DNA from: Oscillospiraceae bacterium
GTDB taxonomy: Bacteria; Bacillota; Clostridia; Oscillospirales; Ruminococcaceae
Length of the DNA stretch: 6,014 bases
Assembly (NCBI GenBank): GCA_031271475.1
Contig: JAISVP010000177.1
Span: 1-6,014, forward strand
Direction: 5' to 3'
The position numbers were made by a program, and so were the translations under genes. Positions 1-4,874 of this stretch are shown one piece after another. Each line of letters opens with the position of its first letter. Position 1 is the stretch's first letter. The notes under the pieces were generated by a model. It was not told the origin of the DNA. It saw only the letters and a list, made by a program, of their open reading frames with translations, and did no database searches.

Positions 1-123
1 GAGGAAGGCGGCGGCGGATATGCCGCAGTCGTTGAAATCGACGGGCAAGCTCTTGTCAAAGGGGAAAGCTTAAGGTCGTGTCTGGGGCTTAAATCCCCGA
101 AATACAGGATATATGCGAATTGA
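1..123 (+). CDS. C-terminal end of a SpoIID/LytB-like protein (5' partial)
   Basis: Frame 1 is open from the window edge to a TGA at 121-123, giving 40 residues. The stretch VEIDG-x3-V-x-GESLRSCLGLKSPKY resembles the part of SpoIID/LytB-type proteins where a short beta-hairpin is followed by an 'R-x2-LGL-x-S-x2-F' segment. SpoIID-family proteins cleave peptidoglycan glycan strands (known of the family). In canonical members this segment is followed by a GHGVGMSQ-type motif. Here the protein stops about five residues after the LGLKS segment, so that part is absent unless it lies upstream in a rearranged order. The following carboxypeptidase gene starts 37 bases downstream on the same strand, consistent with one cell-wall operon. 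The family call rests on a short tail and is tentative; that a coding sequence ends here is firmer. Confidence 0.5.
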   Translation, partial: EEGGGGYAAVVEIDGQALVKGESLRSCLGLKSPKYRIYAN

Positions 124-142
124 AAGAAACGGAATTATTGGC

Positions 143-148
143 AGGTGA
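143..148 (+). promoter_or_regulatory. Shine-Dalgarno site deciding the start of the D,D-carboxypeptidase gene
   Basis: AGGTGA lies 12 bases before the ATG at 161. An in-frame GTG at 149 directly abuts this site, so it could not use it, and nothing better lies upstream of it. The ATG at 161 is therefore preferred, although the 12-base spacing is on the long side. Confidence 0.55.
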
Positions 149-160
149 GTGACTAACGGT

Positions 161-1135
161 ATGAGAGTTTTAAAAGTAATATTTACAGTCATGATTGCCG
201 GAATACTGAGCTTCGGGGTATACTGCATACGCCGGAGCGCGCAGAGCGTCCCGGTGAATTTTGAGGCCGAAGTGACAGCGGTTCCGGAAACAACGCAAAC
301 AGAACCGCCGAATCCGTATCATGAGAAATCGGCGGAGCTTATGCCGCTTGACGCGCTTGCGTCAGACTGCGCATTGCTTGTGAATATGGAAACCCATGAA
401 GTAATCGGTGAAAAAAACGCACATGCGATAATTGAACCGGCATCGCTGACTAAGATAATGACAATGATTGCCGCAATAGAAAATTCACATGATTTGAATG
501 CGGAATACACCGTGCCCAGTGATGAAATGTTCGAGCCGTTATGGGAACTTGACGCGTCTATGGCGGGTTTTCATGGCGGGGATACGGTAACGGTAATGGA
601 TATGCTCTACGGTGCGGCATTGCCGTCGGGAGCGGACGCTACGGCTTGCCTTGGAGCGGCTTTATTTGGAACGGAAGAAAAACTGGTTGCGGCAATGAAT
701 AAAAAAGCCGCCGAACTGGGCTTGCAGGAAACGACAAATTTTGCAAATACAAGCGGACTGCATGACCCGGAACATTACTCTACGGTTGCGGATATAGCGG
801 TGATTTTTGAATATGCACTGGAAAACAGCGTGTTCCGTAGGCTGATGGAAACGAATTATTACAAGACCGAACCAACGGCATCGCATCCGGAAGGAACGGA
901 AATGCAAAGTACGTTTCTTAAGTATATTAAAGGGGACGAGCTGAAAACAGGTACTATTCTGGGCGGGAAAACGGGATTTACAGACAATGCGGGACTGTGC
1001 CTTGCAAGTTTTGCGGAAATCGGTGACACCAAGTATATGCTTATCACGGCAGGAGCCGCTCCGGAAGAAAATAAACGCCCGAATATTGACGATGCTGTCA
1101 GCTGTTACAGTCTGGTTGAAATGTGGATGATGTAG
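161..1135 (+). CDS. Membrane-anchored serine D-Ala-D-Ala carboxypeptidase (peptidase S11, low-molecular-mass PBP)
   Basis: This enzyme class trims the terminal D-alanine from peptidoglycan stem peptides outside the membrane. Numbering from the ATG at 161 (324 residues): a basic start and one hydrophobic segment at about 4-24 give an N-terminal anchor or uncleaved signal, then a Pro/Thr/Glu-rich linker to about 60. The catalytic domain follows, with the SxxK motif SLTK (Ser95, Lys98) and the KTG motif GGKTGFTDNAG (Lys270-Gly272). The second motif, normally SxN, reads Ser156-Gly-Ala, so the Asn is replaced by Ala and is followed by Asp159. The protein ends about 50 residues after KTG, so the C-terminal beta domain and amphipathic helix of PBP5/DacA are missing; anchoring must be N-terminal. 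The upstream gene ends 37 bases before it and the stop is immediately followed by a palindromic repeat. Family membership is secure; full activity is not, because of the altered SxN motif. Confidence 0.9.
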   Translation: MRVLKVIFTVMIAGILSFGVYCIRRSAQSVPVNFEAEVTAVPETTQTEPPNPYHEKSAELMPLDALASDCALLVNMETHEVIGEKNAHAIIEPASLTKIMTMIAAIENSHDLNAEYTVPSDEMFEPLWELDASMAGFHGGDTVTVMDMLYGAALPSGADATACLGAALFGTEEKLVAAMNKKAAELGLQETTNFANTSGLHDPEHYSTVADIAVIFEYALENSVFRRLMETNYYKTEPTASHPEGTEMQSTFLKYIKGDELKTGTILGGKTGFTDNAGLCLASFAEIGDTKYMLITAGAAPEENKRPNIDDAVSCYSLVEMWMM

Positions 1136-1202
1136 GTGCGTGACCGCACAGGACAAACGCGGCATATGTACCAGTACGCTTTTTAACTGCCGCGTTAACA
1201 AT
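1136..1202 (+). repeat. Dispersed two-hairpin repeat module, copy 1
   Basis: The base after the carboxypeptidase stop codon begins a small hairpin, GTGCG-TGAC-CGCAC (1136-1149). A second hairpin has perfect 9-base arms AACGCGGCA (1156-1164) and TGCCGCGTT (1188-1196) around a 23-base loop. The stretch 1154-1202 matches 3025-3073 without gaps at about 41 of 49 positions, with the same arm positions and the same 23-base loop. Most differences fall in the loop. Each copy is preceded by a short hairpin of different sequence. No gene reads through it convincingly. It may be a REP/MITE-like repeat or a transcribed structure; the strand is nominal. Confidence 0.75.
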
Positions 1203-1230
1203 AATGCCGCGGCGAGTTTAGAAATGCACC

Positions 1231-1294
1231 GGTACAGAAAACGCGATAAGCCCCCGGCGGCTCGCCGGTCGCCGGGGGCTTGCCGAACAGTACC
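1231..1294 (+). repeat. Strong GC-rich hairpin inside an outer GGTAC/GTACC pair
   Basis: Perfect 12-base arms AAGCCCCCGGCG (1248-1259) and CGCCGGGGGCTT (1270-1281) enclose a 10-base loop. Flanking GGTAC (1231-1235) and GTACC (1290-1294) can form an outer stem. A second GTACC lies at 1168-1172 in the loop of the preceding repeat, so GGTAC has two possible partners. No T-run follows, so this is not a standard intrinsic terminator. It could be a repeat element, a folded 5' leader of the next gene, or an mRNA-processing structure. The rest of 1295-1350 shows only a weak ACCG-N5-CGGT hairpin at 1315-1327. Confidence 0.7.
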
Positions 1295-1350
1295 AGCAAC
1301 CGCCGGAACTCATAACCGAGTAACGGTAAAGAGCAATGGCGACTTAAAAA

Positions 1351-1358
1351 GGGAGGGG
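1351..1358 (+). promoter_or_regulatory. Shine-Dalgarno site deciding the start of the VanY-like gene
   Basis: GGGAGGGG sits in front of two in-frame candidate starts. ATG at 1359 leaves almost no spacing (2 bases after GGAGG). GTG at 1365 leaves 8 bases after GGAGG, which is standard. GTG 1365 is preferred. Confidence 0.6.
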
Positions 1359-1364
1359 ATGTAT

Positions 1365-2372
1365 GTGAGGAGAAGAATAAGATTTACAAAACAGGGACGC
1401 AATGTAATACTGTTGTTTACGGTACTTGGACTGATATGGACATCAGACGGGATATTCAGAACATATGTCTTCCCGCCTGTGCCGCCTGCGGATATTTCGG
1501 GCGTGGTTAATGACGGGGAAGAAGCCGTACAGGCGGCGGTATCGGCTGACTATGAGCCGGAGGAGGAATATGATACGGTAGTACCGCCGCCTGAAAATTT
1601 ACATACGGGCACGTTGGTACTGGCAAATGAAACACATACGGTACAGCCGCCTGCGGTTACGGATTTCGGGAATAAAAACGATTCTTACCGACTTCGGGAT
1701 ATGCAGCTGAAGATGCATCCGGAAGCCATTGAAAACATGAATTTAATGTTTGAATCGTTCGCACAGAAAAGCGGGCATAAAAATGTAATGCTCGCTAAGG
1801 CGTATGACGAGGAAAATACCGATTACGGTACAGGATATGCGGCGGAATTGCGCATACTTGGGGAAGACGGCTCGAATACGGAATTTACGGGTGAGGGCAA
1901 GTACAGTATGCTGTTGGAAGAATGCCCGAAATTCGGATTTAAATATGAAGACGGCGGGAAAATGCGGTATGTATCGCTTCCCCATTCCCAAATTATGTAC
2001 GATTATGACTATACATTGGAAGAATATCTGGAATATCTTAAGGATTTCAGTTTTGAATCGCCGTATATATATAACTCTGACAAGGAATATACGATCTATT
2101 TTTCACCTGCCGGGCAGGAAGTGAAAATCCCGAAAGACTGCGAGCATACCATCTCCGGGAACAATATGGACGGATTTATAGTTACTTGCGTCCGGGAATT
2201 TGCGGAAATTACGGATGAAGTGCCCGGCGTTCCGGAACTTCCGGAATTTTCGAATATATCCGGAACTGATGAGACTGCCGAAACAGAAGAAACCGCTGAA
2301 ACCATTAACAACAGTATATTAGAGCAAACCGCCCCGGAAACATCCGCACAGTCCGGTAATTTCAATCCCTGA
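1365..2372 (+). CDS. Membrane-anchored VanY-like (M15B) protein lacking zinc ligands; probable pseudoenzyme
   Basis: Numbering from GTG 1365 (335 residues; ATG 1359 would add two): Arg-rich start, one membrane segment at about 13-25, a Pro/Glu linker to about 80, a folded region about 80-275, and an acidic Thr/Glu-rich tail from about 283. The folded region follows clostridial VanY D,D-carboxypeptidases in order: GTLVLAN (82-88), a helix with MNLMF (125-129), TGYAAEL (156-162), RYVSLPHSQIM (201-211), TLEEYLEYLK (217-226) and SGNNMDGFIV (264-273). VanY enzymes bind zinc through SxHxxGxAxD and ExxHxRYV. Here the first reads TDYGTGYAAE (His to Tyr154, Asp to Glu161) and the second DGGKMRYV (His to Lys199, Glu to Asp196). 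The substrate-side SGYR stretch is also not recognisable. I infer a catalytically dead, possibly stem-peptide-binding protein. It follows the S11 carboxypeptidase on the same strand and converges on the DUF4830 gene. VanY relatedness is my own motif alignment, not a search. Confidence 0.7.
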   Translation: MRRRIRFTKQGRNVILLFTVLGLIWTSDGIFRTYVFPPVPPADISGVVNDGEEAVQAAVSADYEPEEEYDTVVPPPENLHTGTLVLANETHTVQPPAVTDFGNKNDSYRLRDMQLKMHPEAIENMNLMFESFAQKSGHKNVMLAKAYDEENTDYGTGYAAELRILGEDGSNTEFTGEGKYSMLLEECPKFGFKYEDGGKMRYVSLPHSQIMYDYDYTLEEYLEYLKDFSFESPYIYNSDKEYTIYFSPAGQEVKIPKDCEHTISGNNMDGFIVTCVREFAEITDEVPGVPELPEFSNISGTDETAETEETAETINNSILEQTAPETSAQSGNFNP

Positions 2373-2378
2373 AAGCAA

Positions 2379-2828
2379 TCACTCTGAAATTGCCTTAACG
2401 CTGTCGCGGACGGCGGCGGAATAGATATTCGCACCGATAAGGAAGCTGTCTTCGTTCGTAAGGATGAGGACGGCTTTCATGTGTTTATCGGAGTGGTTAA
2501 GGATATTGTATGTGTAGACGGTAACTTCCTGACCTTTATAGTCTGATAAGTCAAAGCCCTGATGTTTTTGGACTTCGTTATATTCACGGTAGACTTGGTT
2601 CCAGTCTTCGGGAACAGTTACTTTTTGTACGGTATAATTTTCCGTATCGACATCATAACCTTTAAGGTTGATGTAACTTATGCGTGCGTATTCGTCAAAC
2701 GGCTTAGGCTCCTCTTTGGGATGTGACAACTTAATTACGGTAAATACCGCCAAAATCACCGCGCCCATTATAACGGCAGCCAATGCTATCCGGCATACTT
2801 TTTTTAAATTAACTGTTTTTGGATACAT
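2379..2828 (-). CDS. Membrane-anchored DUF4830-family protein
   Basis: The 149-residue product has a basic N-terminus, one hydrophobic segment at about 12-33, and an external domain from about 46 to the end. The domain carries YINLKGYDV, VPEDWNQVYREYNEVQKHQG (71-90), FDLSDYKGQEV, YTYNILN and a final LIGANIYSA. This is the pattern I recognise for DUF4830 ('IP-x-F-x2-VY-x2-YN-x-LQK-x-QG-x-DL-x2-YKG', then 'IGG-x-I-x-S'). The function of that family is unknown. The start ATG (2828-2826 on the minus strand) has a purine-rich AGGGGG about 8 bases upstream. A TATACT that could be a -10 lies at 2854-2849 on the minus strand, but I see no good -35. The gene ends 6 bases from the end of the VanY-like gene, so there is no room for a terminator and the two 3' ends may transcribe into each other. 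Confidence 0.85.
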   Translation of the reverse strand: MYPKTVNLKKVCRIALAAVIMGAVILAVFTVIKLSHPKEEPKPFDEYARISYINLKGYDVDTENYTVQKVTVPEDWNQVYREYNEVQKHQGFDLSDYKGQEVTVYTYNILNHSDKHMKAVLILTNEDSFLIGANIYSAAVRDSVKAISE

Positions 2829-2925
2829 AATTATTTCCCCCTGTCCACAGTATATAGCAAAACGCTCCCAAATAGAACTGCCCGTTCCGGGGGAGTTTTT
2901 GGAACTTGCAGTTCCATGCCTGTGT

Positions 2926-3006
2926 TGTGAGGGGGAACACCATGGGGGCGGGGGTGCGGCTTTTGCAGGCTTTTAAGTCCCCGCCCCCATGGTGTTCCCC
3001 TTCACA
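2926..3006. repeat. 28-bp hairpin
   Basis: Positions 2926-2953 pair with 2979-3006: 22 contiguous perfect pairs (2932-2953 with 2979-3000), one G-T wobble (2931/3001), then five more perfect pairs. The loop is about 23-25 bases and contains TGC-N7-GCA. The arms are strongly strand-biased, with runs of G on the left and C on the right. No T-run follows on either side, so it is not a typical terminator. Confidence 0.85.
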
Positions 3007-3073
3007 GCCGGGAGCCCCGGCGGGCAAACGCGGCATATGCCCGAATATGTCTTTTAACTGACGCGTTAACAAT
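3007..3073 (+). repeat. Dispersed two-hairpin repeat module, copy 2
   Basis: A leading hairpin GCCGGG-AGC-CCCGGC (3007-3021) precedes arms AACGCGGCA (3027-3035) and TGACGCGTT (3059-3067), which have one mismatch, around a 23-base loop. The loop holds an inner hairpin CATAT-N6-ATATG followed by a short T-run, and overlaps the palindrome GGCATATGCC. It aligns without gaps to copy 1 at 1154-1202. The sequence of the leading hairpin differs completely from that of copy 1, although a hairpin is present in both. Confidence 0.75.
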
Positions 3074-3164
3074 GGAATGCAATTCCATAAAAAGCCCGGA
3101 ATGGCAATTCCAAAAAAACCCCCGGAACGGGCAGTTCCATAAAAAACCCCCGAACGGGCAGTTC
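3072..3164. repeat. Four periodic short palindromes with co-varying arms
   Basis: Centres are spaced 25-27 bases: GGAAT-GCA-ATTCC (3074-3086), GGAAT-GGCA-ATTCC (3098-3111), GGAAC-GGGCA-GTTCC (3124-3138) and GAAC-GGGCA-GTTC (3152-3164). They are separated by A-rich then C-rich linkers. Two more lie on the left side of the foldback: GAAC-TGCCC-GTTC (2875-2887) and GGAAC-TTGCA-GTTCC (2901-2915). T/A changes to C/G occur together in both arms, so pairing or dyad symmetry is preserved. Confidence 0.75.
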
Positions 3165-3283
3165 AAATAAAATATACAAGTTGCATAAAAAAGTAGCCAA
3201 ACGGCGTTGTATTTTATACGCGTGAAAGAATTCAGTAACCTTTTTTGGGCAAAATTCATAAATAATGAGCAATAAGTTTGGTT

Positions 3284-3299
3284 AATCAGTTCATTGATT
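3284..3299. promoter_or_regulatory. Inverted repeat overlapping the -35 (possible operator)
   Basis: AATCA-N6-TGATT has perfect 5-base arms and its right arm covers the -35 hexamer of the ATPase promoter. A repressor bound here would block the polymerase; this is inferred from position only. The remaining stretch 3165-3283 is AT-rich and holds no gene or other site I can support. Confidence 0.35.
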
Positions 3300-3322
3300 T
3301 TTGGAAAAGGATATGTTATAAT
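3294..3322 (+). promoter_or_regulatory. Sigma-A promoter for the ABC ATPase gene
   Basis: The -35 TTGATT (3294-3299) and the consensus -10 TATAAT (3317-3322) are separated by exactly 17 bases, with an extended -10 TG at 3314-3315. Transcription would start near 3329, giving a leader of about 60 bases. The leader contains a small hairpin AGCAG-ATA-CTGCT (3347-3359) ahead of the AAGGAG ribosome-binding site (3377-3382). Confidence 0.85.
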
Positions 3323-3391
3323 AGGATGTGTGAAATGGACAGGAGTAGCAGATACTGCTGTCTGAACAAAATAAAAAAGGAGCAAAGATAA

Positions 3392-4513
3392 ATGGCAAAC
3401 GTATCACTCAGAAACATTTATAAAAAATATCCCGGGGGTGTAGTTGCGGTATCCGATTTCAATTTGGAAATACGTGATCAGGAATTCATTATCTTAGTCG
3501 GACCGTCTGGCTGCGGGAAATCCACAACACTGAGAATGATTGCGGGACTTGAGGAAATATCTGAAGGTGAGCTGTATATAGGCGACAAACTTATGAACGA
3601 TGTAGCCCCTGCATCGAGAGATATAGCTATGGTATTCCAAAATTATGCATTATATCCGCATATGACTGTATTTGAAAACATGGCATTCGGTCTTAAGCTG
3701 CGCAGAGTGCCTAAAGACGAAATTAAACGCAAGGTCGAAGAAGCCGCTAAAATGCTTGAACTTACCGCACTGCTCGACAGAAAACCAAAAGCAATGTCCG
3801 GCGGTCAAAGGCAAAGGGTTGCACTCGGACGCGCTATCGTGCGTGACCCGAAAGTATTCCTGCTTGACGAACCGCTGTCAAATCTTGACGCTAAACTGCG
3901 TGCACAGATGAGGACAGTAATCGCTAAACTTCACCTTAAACTGGGAACAACTTTTATTTATGTAACTCATGACCAGACTGAAGCTATGACAATGGGCGAC
4001 AGAATAGTCGTAATGAAGGACGGTTTTGTTCAGCAGATAGATACTCCTCAAAACCTGTATGAAAGACCTTACAATAAGTTCGTAGCAGGATTTTTAGGCT
4101 CTCCTCCGATGAACTTTGTGGACTGTATGCTGCGTACGGAAAACGGTAAATACTGGGTGGAATTCGGTTCAAAAAAGAAAAAATTCACCGTGGATCTGCC
4201 TCCGGCAAAATATGTCGATGAGCTGAAAAATTATGCTAACCAAGTTATGGTGATGGGAATCCGTCCGGAAAGTATCCACGATGAGGAAATGTACCTGTCT
4301 AACGCAAGTACGGGTATTGCTGACTGCACAGTGGAAATTTCAGAGCTTATGGGCTCGGAAACTTATCTTTACCTTGACTGCGAAGGTATTTCCTTAATAG
4401 CCAGAGTCGAAGCGCGCAATAATATAGAACCCGGTGAATCCATTAAAATCGGCATAGACCCAAATAAAATTCACCTGTTCGATAAGGAAACTGAAAATAC
4501 TGTCGTCAATTAA
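3392..4513 (+). CDS. ugpC: Carbohydrate ABC importer ATPase, MsmK/MsmX/UgpC type
   Basis: This is the cytoplasmic nucleotide-binding subunit that drives sugar or glycerol-phosphate importers of the CUT1 class. All ABC motifs are intact: Walker [10 protein letters not shown] (37-45), Q-loop FQNYALYPH (Gln83), signature [14 protein letters not shown] (135-148), Walker B VFLLDEP (155-161), D-loop SNLDAKLR, and H-loop VTHDQTEAM (His193). The C-terminal TOBE/MOI-type regulatory domain spans about 235-373. The length (373) matches the family. AAGGAG lies 9 bases before the ATG. No permease or substrate-binding gene is adjacent, and the gene has its own strong promoter, so I infer a shared ATPase serving several importers, as known for MsmX and MsmK. 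The exact symbol (ugpC, msmK or msmX) cannot be separated by sequence alone. Followed by the cloverleaf palindrome. Confidence 0.95.
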   Translation: MANVSLRNIYKKYPGGVVAVSDFNLEIRDQEFIILVGPSGCGKSTTLRMIAGLEEISEGELYIGDKLMNDVAPASRDIAMVFQNYALYPHMTVFENMAFGLKLRRVPKDEIKRKVEEAAKMLELTALLDRKPKAMSGGQRQRVALGRAIVRDPKVFLLDEPLSNLDAKLRAQMRTVIAKLHLKLGTTFIYVTHDQTEAMTMGDRIVVMKDGFVQQIDTPQNLYERPYNKFVAGFLGSPPMNFVDCMLRTENGKYWVEFGSKKKKFTVDLPPAKYVDELKNYANQVMVMGIRPESIHDEEMYLSNASTGIADCTVEISELMGSETYLYLDCEGISLIARVEARNNIEPGESIKIGIDPNKIHLFDKETENTVVN

Positions 4514-4542
4514 TCCGCCGGATACTCCAATATGCGGTACTG

Positions 4543-4624
4543 ACCGCCGAAGGCATAAAATTTCATTTTATGCCCGGTGACGCAAAGCGTCACCGTTTCG
4601 GGCGAAGCCCGAAACTTCGGCGGT
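4543..4624. repeat. Cloverleaf (four-way junction) palindromic element
   Basis: An outer stem of 10 perfect pairs, ACCGCCGAAG (4543-4552) with CTTCGGCGGT (4615-4624), encloses three adjacent perfect hairpins. These are GCATAAAAT-TTC-ATTTTATGC (4553-4573), CGGTGACGC-AAA-GCGTCACCG (4575-4595) and TTTCGGGC-GAA-GCCCGAAA (4596-4614). Only one base (C4574) is unpaired at the junction, and each loop is 3 bases. The first and third loops, TTC and GAA, are complementary. A further small hairpin, ATCC-GCC-GGAT (4513-4523), starts at the last base of the ATPase stop codon. No T-run follows, so it is not a classical terminator, though it may protect or end the upstream mRNA. It could be a dispersed repeat mobilised as folded single-stranded DNA. 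No protein-coding reading is convincing. Confidence 0.9.
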
Positions 4625-4630
4625 GCGTGC

Positions 4631-4874
4631 GGAAGGGGCCAGAAAGTGGGCAAGAGGGGTTGTTTTAGTGGAAGGAGCAGGAAAGTGGGCAAAGAGGAGC
4701 TGCTTTTAGTGGAAGGAGCAGAAAAGTGGGCAAAGAGGAGCTGCTTTTAGTGGAAGGTGCAGGAAAACGGGCAAAAAGGAGTTGCTTTTAGTGGAAGGAG
4801 CAGAAAAGTGGGCAAAAAGGGGCTGCTTTTAGTGGAAGGAGCAGGAAAATGAGCAATAAAGAGTTGCTTTTAAA
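4631..4874 (+). repeat. Tandem array of six ~41-base units carrying a ribosome-binding site and start codon
   Basis: Units begin GGAAGG at 4631, 4670, 4711, 4752, 4793 and 4834; the first is 39 bases, the rest 41. Units 2 and 3 differ at one position. The sixth unit (about 33 of 41 matches to unit 2) is the Shine-Dalgarno and first codons of the coiled-coil gene. At the position of its ATG (4849) the other units have GTG (4646, 4685, 4726, 4808) or ACG (4767), with an AAGGAG-like site at the same spacing. Because 41 is not a multiple of 3, the frame shifts at each unit. No spacers separate units, so this is not CRISPR. Either a start region was amplified upstream or a repeat supplied the start. 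Confidence 0.9.

Larger units (their letters stand above)
2875..3164. repeat. Composite foldback element in the divergent intergenic region
   Basis: The left part (2875-2916) and right part (3098-3137) are imperfect inverted repeats of about 41 bases. The outermost segment, AACTGCCCGTTCCGGGGG at 2876-2893, is perfectly matched by its complement ending at 3136. Between them lie a 28-bp hairpin (2926-3006) and the second copy of the two-hairpin module (3007-3073). The whole region could fold back on itself. Both strands have accidental open frames through it encoding repetitive peptides (ELPVPG-like), which I treat as artefacts. The organisation resembles a non-autonomous mobile element or a nest of intergenic repeats. 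No transposase or clear target-site duplication is visible. Confidence 0.75.

Noticed and set aside
662..1201. Minus-strand 179-codon open frame across the carboxypeptidase gene
   Set aside because: It lies antisense to a gene with clear catalytic motifs and begins inside the dispersed repeat. Its first residues resemble those of another minus-strand frame only because both start in copies of that repeat.
1205..1350. Cyclic di-AMP (ydaO-type) or other cell-wall-linked riboswitch
   Set aside because: The position upstream of an envelope gene prompted the check, but the conserved ydaO core segments are not found and the hairpins do not fit a class I can name.
1140..1364. Upstream extension of the VanY-like protein to GTG 1140
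   Set aside because: The extra 73 or more residues translate the two-hairpin repeat and the GC-rich hairpin, lack a ribosome-binding site at the GTG, and would place a long polar stretch before the membrane segment.
2809..3072. Minus-strand 87-codon frame, and its neighbours at 3002-3385 and 3066-3272 with repetitive ELPVPG-like peptides
   Set aside because: They run through palindromic repeats and several frames give similar peptides, as expected when non-coding repeats are translated. No ribosome-binding site or known domain is visible.
4543..4624. tRNA gene
   Set aside because: Size and cloverleaf shape fit superficially, but arms have 8-10 pairs with three-base loops, and there is no T-loop TTCGA, D-loop or anticodon loop.
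4543..4624. Rho-independent terminator for the ATPase gene
   Set aside because: No T-run follows any of the stems. A structural role at the mRNA end remains possible.
4510..4692. Minus-strand 60-codon frame, and the 95-codon frame at 4788-5075
   Set aside because: The first translates the cloverleaf and the array. The second is antisense to the coiled-coil gene and enters the array. Neither has protein-like conservation that I can recognise.
4631..4874. CRISPR array
   Set aside because: Units abut directly with no unique spacers, and no cas genes are present.
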